The notes beneath the pieces were generated by a model. The model worked only from the letters and a program-made list of their open reading frames with translations, did no database searches and was not told where the DNA came from. Below are positions 61,423 to 64,000 of a stretch of DNA of 64,000 nt, in pieces. Each line of letters starts with the position of its first letter. Positions within the stretch are counted from its first letter, which is position 1. Origin of the DNA: Taeniopygia guttata (taxonomy: Eukaryota; Chordata; Aves; Passeriformes; Estrildidae); the NCBI RefSeq assembly GCF_048771995.1, contig NC_133024.1, positions 46,352,001 to 46,416,000 of the forward strand. The letters run 5' to 3'. The position numbers and the translations under genes are program-made.

Positions 61423-61542
61423 AAAAAAAAAAAAAAGAAAAGAAAAAAAAAGCAATAACCAAAAAAGCTAAGGCAATGGTCCTTCATGATAAAAAAAAAA
61501 AAAAAAAAAAAAAAAGAAAAAAAAAGAGAAAAGACCATTCCA
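61412..61542. repeat. A-rich tracts bounded by a 12-bp inverted repeat at the RBM26 3' end
   Basis: TGGAATGGTCTT at 61,411-61,422 and its exact reverse complement AAGACCATTCCA at 61,531-61,542 flank two long A-rich tracts (about 61,423-61,451 and 61,491-61,530). The left arm lies just after the AATAAA. Confidence 0.9.
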
Positions 61543-61829
61543 GATGGCAACCCCCACCCCCATGTTCACAAAAAGAGCTTGAATCACTATCACTTACACT
61601 AAAATAATACTGAACATAAAAAACCAATCTCAATCGTGTTTTATCTACATTAACACATGTTGTACTCTTCATAAAAACTTTTGGATGTTCTGAATTTAAA
61701 GTGATGCAAGTCAAATCCTAGATAGAATAATACTCTAAACAATAAGGAATTTTTTAATGTATCTTGCACTGTGTCAACTCTAGAAGAAAGTTTGGTGCCA
61801 CAAAAATAACATACTGAAATAATATACTG

Positions 61830-61873
61830 AAATATAATTTAGAAAAATATGAAATATAAATTAGAAAAATATG
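61830..61873. repeat. Tandem duplication of a 22-mer downstream of RBM26
   Basis: Two head-to-tail copies of an AT-rich 22-mer differing at one base (T/A at the ninth position). Confidence 0.9.
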
Positions 61874-62369
61874 TGAGGAGAATCTGTATACTTAGTAGGT
61901 AATAGTCGAAAAATTTGAGTACACAAGTAATGCATTTTTTTATATTCCTGTGGTTTTATGATTATATTTTTTCATTTAAAAAGTAACACCTGGAAAAATC
62001 CTGTGTTCACACTATAACACGTACTTGCCATTCAAAAATATATGAAATGTTAGTGTACTCTGTAGAAAATCTTCATTGTCTCTTTCTAGCTGGTCCTTCT
62101 GGTATATGACGTCTAAAGTTGCTTCTTAGGAAGGGGAACTGCCTACTCTTTTGCAGTAAAGTCTCAGAAAGACTTGTTTTTATTTCTACTTAGTGGCAAA
62201 ATGCTGGACTGGTTTCAAAAGGAAACCCATTTGTTAAGTATTAAATTCTTGATTTTTGTTTTTGTTCTGAAGGGAGTGGGTGGGGTGTTGTTTTAATATT
62301 TCCCCCTCATTAATTCATTCATGAGTGCATCATAAAACCACTGTCTTACTTATCAAATAGATGGATAGG

Positions 62370-62455
62370 AGCCTGTACCACCATTCACTTAAGTGTTGGA
62401 CTCAGTGATCCTTGTGGGTCCCTTCTGACTTGGAATATTCTGTGATTTTGTGATA
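62370..62455 (+). mobile_element. CR1 LINE 3'-end fragment downstream of RBM26
   Basis: TTGGACTCAGTGATCCTTGT, GGGTCCCTTCTGACTTGGAA and TATTCTGTGATTTTGTGATA form a recognisable CR1 3' terminus with octamer tail in plus orientation. Confidence 0.9.
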
Positions 62456-62920
62456 GTACTTCAGTTAATAGGGGTGTTTTCTTTAGTCCATGGTTTTGTC
62501 TTTTGCTGGAAAGATGGGGACAACTGGTATAAGTCATGTCCCTGTGGTTTTTTTTTTTTTGTTTGTTTGGTTTTTTTAATTCCAATGTGGGAATGGAGGA
62601 AAGTAGAAGTAGTAGCATTCTAGAGAGAAGAGCTCCTGCTGTAGAATTTTTGTTTGTGCTTTTCACTTATTTGAAGGGATTTCAAGAACTGGATCCTGGG
62701 GTTTTTTTGTAAAGCTTTTGATTTGGTTAAGTTTTTACCTCTGTCCTGATGAGTATGCGTATCTTGATGCAAAAAACATGCACTTAAATTTTTGTACAGT
62801 CCTAGTTTCACATTGAAATGTCACAATTGACTGCCATGCTTGTTACACTAAGTTCTAAATTTTGCCGTTAAGAAATTGTATTTGGGAAATTGATTTCCTT
62901 TTACACTGAATTTCAGGCAA

Positions 62921-62926
62921 AATAAA
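62921..62926 (+). terminator. Candidate distal poly(A) signal AATAAA
   Basis: Perfect hexamer followed at about 20 nt by a T-rich stretch (CCTTTTTTAT), a better downstream context than the proximal site. Use would give a 3' UTR of about 2.1 kb that includes the CR1 tail at 62.4 kb. Inference only. Confidence 0.35.
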
Positions 62927-64000
62927 ATATTTTAAGAACCTTTTTTATCCAGTGCTCTGAATGAGCTGTTCTAATTCACTGAATTAAGTACAAGCTTTCC
63001 TACTTTTTAAATTAATTTAGTACATTTGAAAGGTGCCAAATTGATGTGGAGATATTTGTGTGTTGTCTTACAGAACAGGTACAGCACAGGAAAACACTGT
63101 CCATGCTCCATAAATTGCATGACATGCTTTGCTGCTCAAAACGGCCTTTTCATTGCAGTCACTCAACACAAGCTAACGGCAACTATAAGCGTATTTTTTA
63201 CATGGATGCTTCTTACAAATCATCTGAAATTGCTGTATCATATAATTTGAAAACTTGGGTTCCAAGTTTGCCTGCTTGTTTTGAATTCAGCCTGATAATG
63301 CATCCGTCCAAGATTCATTTGATTGAAAATTTGCATCCTGCAAAGGAGGCAACCTTTTAAAATTCTTTTTTATCACCTTCCTTCTGCAAACTTCCTACTG
63401 GTGTGTATTTTATTCCCTGCTATTACCTTGTGATATTCTGAATGGTTGAAAAACACCTGCATCAGAATGGCTTGGTTTATTCTCACTTTAAAACCAACCC
63501 CAGTCAAAACCAATCTCTGGTTGTATGTCATTCAACATAAGAAAACAGTGTCCCAGTCTGAATGGATTCAATACCGATTTCTGTCATTATCAAATTATTT
63601 TCTTCATATGATTTCTTGTTGACTTGCTCTGTCTTCCTTGTCTAGCTCTGCTCTCCATCTTTTTGCTACTACCTTAGCCAATGCTTGTCCCTGCAATTCA
63701 GTCAGATCCTTATTAACATAGCTTACAGTGAAATATTTTGTCATCTGGAGCAGCATTCTTGTTTCAGTCAACAAACCAAACATCCTGCTGGGTTGGTTTT
63801 CCTCCAGACAGCTTTTCAAAATTTCCGTGGAATAAAAGGTAACATTTAAGAAGCTATTTTATTTTCCACTTGGATGCTAAAGGACGTGAGGAAGATGTTA
63901 GCTGACATGCTGTTCAATGGCAATACTGTTTAAAACTACATTTGGTTGGACTACCAAACATTTGAAGTAAAGAGAATCAGTAATTCAGATTATATTACAA

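Larger units (their letters stand above)
61543..64000. other. Downstream region, no further gene seen
   Basis: Apart from the 22-mer duplication, the CR1 tail and the candidate distal poly(A) signal, this is AT-rich sequence without a recognisable gene. Short open frames at 63,046-63,360 (+) and 63,604-63,819 (-) have no family I recognise. Confidence 0.5.

Noticed and set aside
63046..63360. Plus-strand 104-codon frame downstream of RBM26
   Set aside because: No recognisable domain, no promoter or splice signals around it, and a second overlapping frame of similar length.
1..64000. CRISPR arrays, operons, bacterial promoters, tRNA or rRNA genes
   Set aside because: None seen; the window is an intron-rich vertebrate nuclear locus and I found no cloverleaf or rRNA-like stretch.

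Overview
The window is a vertebrate nuclear locus, most likely from a bird. The evidence is one long spliced gene with GT-AG introns and a CpG-island promoter, an AT-rich intergenic background, and a repeat complement dominated by CR1 LINE fragments. I cannot place the order or species from sequence alone. The phrase 'previously undescribed system' does not fit: this is essentially one well-known gene plus repeat fossils.

Layout. Positions 1-10.8 kb are upstream intergenic DNA with a long decayed minus-strand CR1 (about 1.2-2.5 kb), a short CR1 tail (5.8 kb) and a plus-strand CR1 3' part ending near 10.70 kb. A CpG island (about 10.79-11.79 kb) holds a TATA-less promoter with three GC boxes, two near-matches to the palindromic TCTCGCGAGA element and a YY1-type motif. 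From 11,353 to 60,825 on the plus strand runs a complete RBM26 gene. I could join 22 coding exons by hand with continuous reading frame and GT/AG at every junction, giving a predicted protein of 1010 residues. The final exon has a short 3' UTR with AATAAA at 61,401 and a possible distal poly(A) signal at 62,921. The remaining 2.5 kb shows no gene.

The predicted protein has the expected RBM26 order: N-terminal PWI-like fold, lysine/arginine-rich then RS-rich segment, CCCH zinc finger (Cys292, Cys301, Cys307, His311), proline-rich region, RRM1 (about 530-603), coiled coil (about 717-845), RG-rich stretch (855-882), RRM2 (about 894-963) and an acidic tail. From family knowledge RBM26, with its paralogue RBM27, acts in nuclear polyadenylated-RNA surveillance with the ZFC3H1/MTR4 (PAXT) exosome-targeting machinery.

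Things worth a second look are mostly in introns: a perfect 24-copy CCCTTG hexanucleotide array in intron 12 whose opposite strand is a textbook G-quadruplex sequence; a decayed hAT-type transposase-like coding relic in intron 17 beside two opposed CR1 pieces; a perfect 15-bp hairpin in intron 15; tandem splice acceptors at exons 18 and 22; and an inverted repeat around the A-rich tracts at the proximal poly(A) site.
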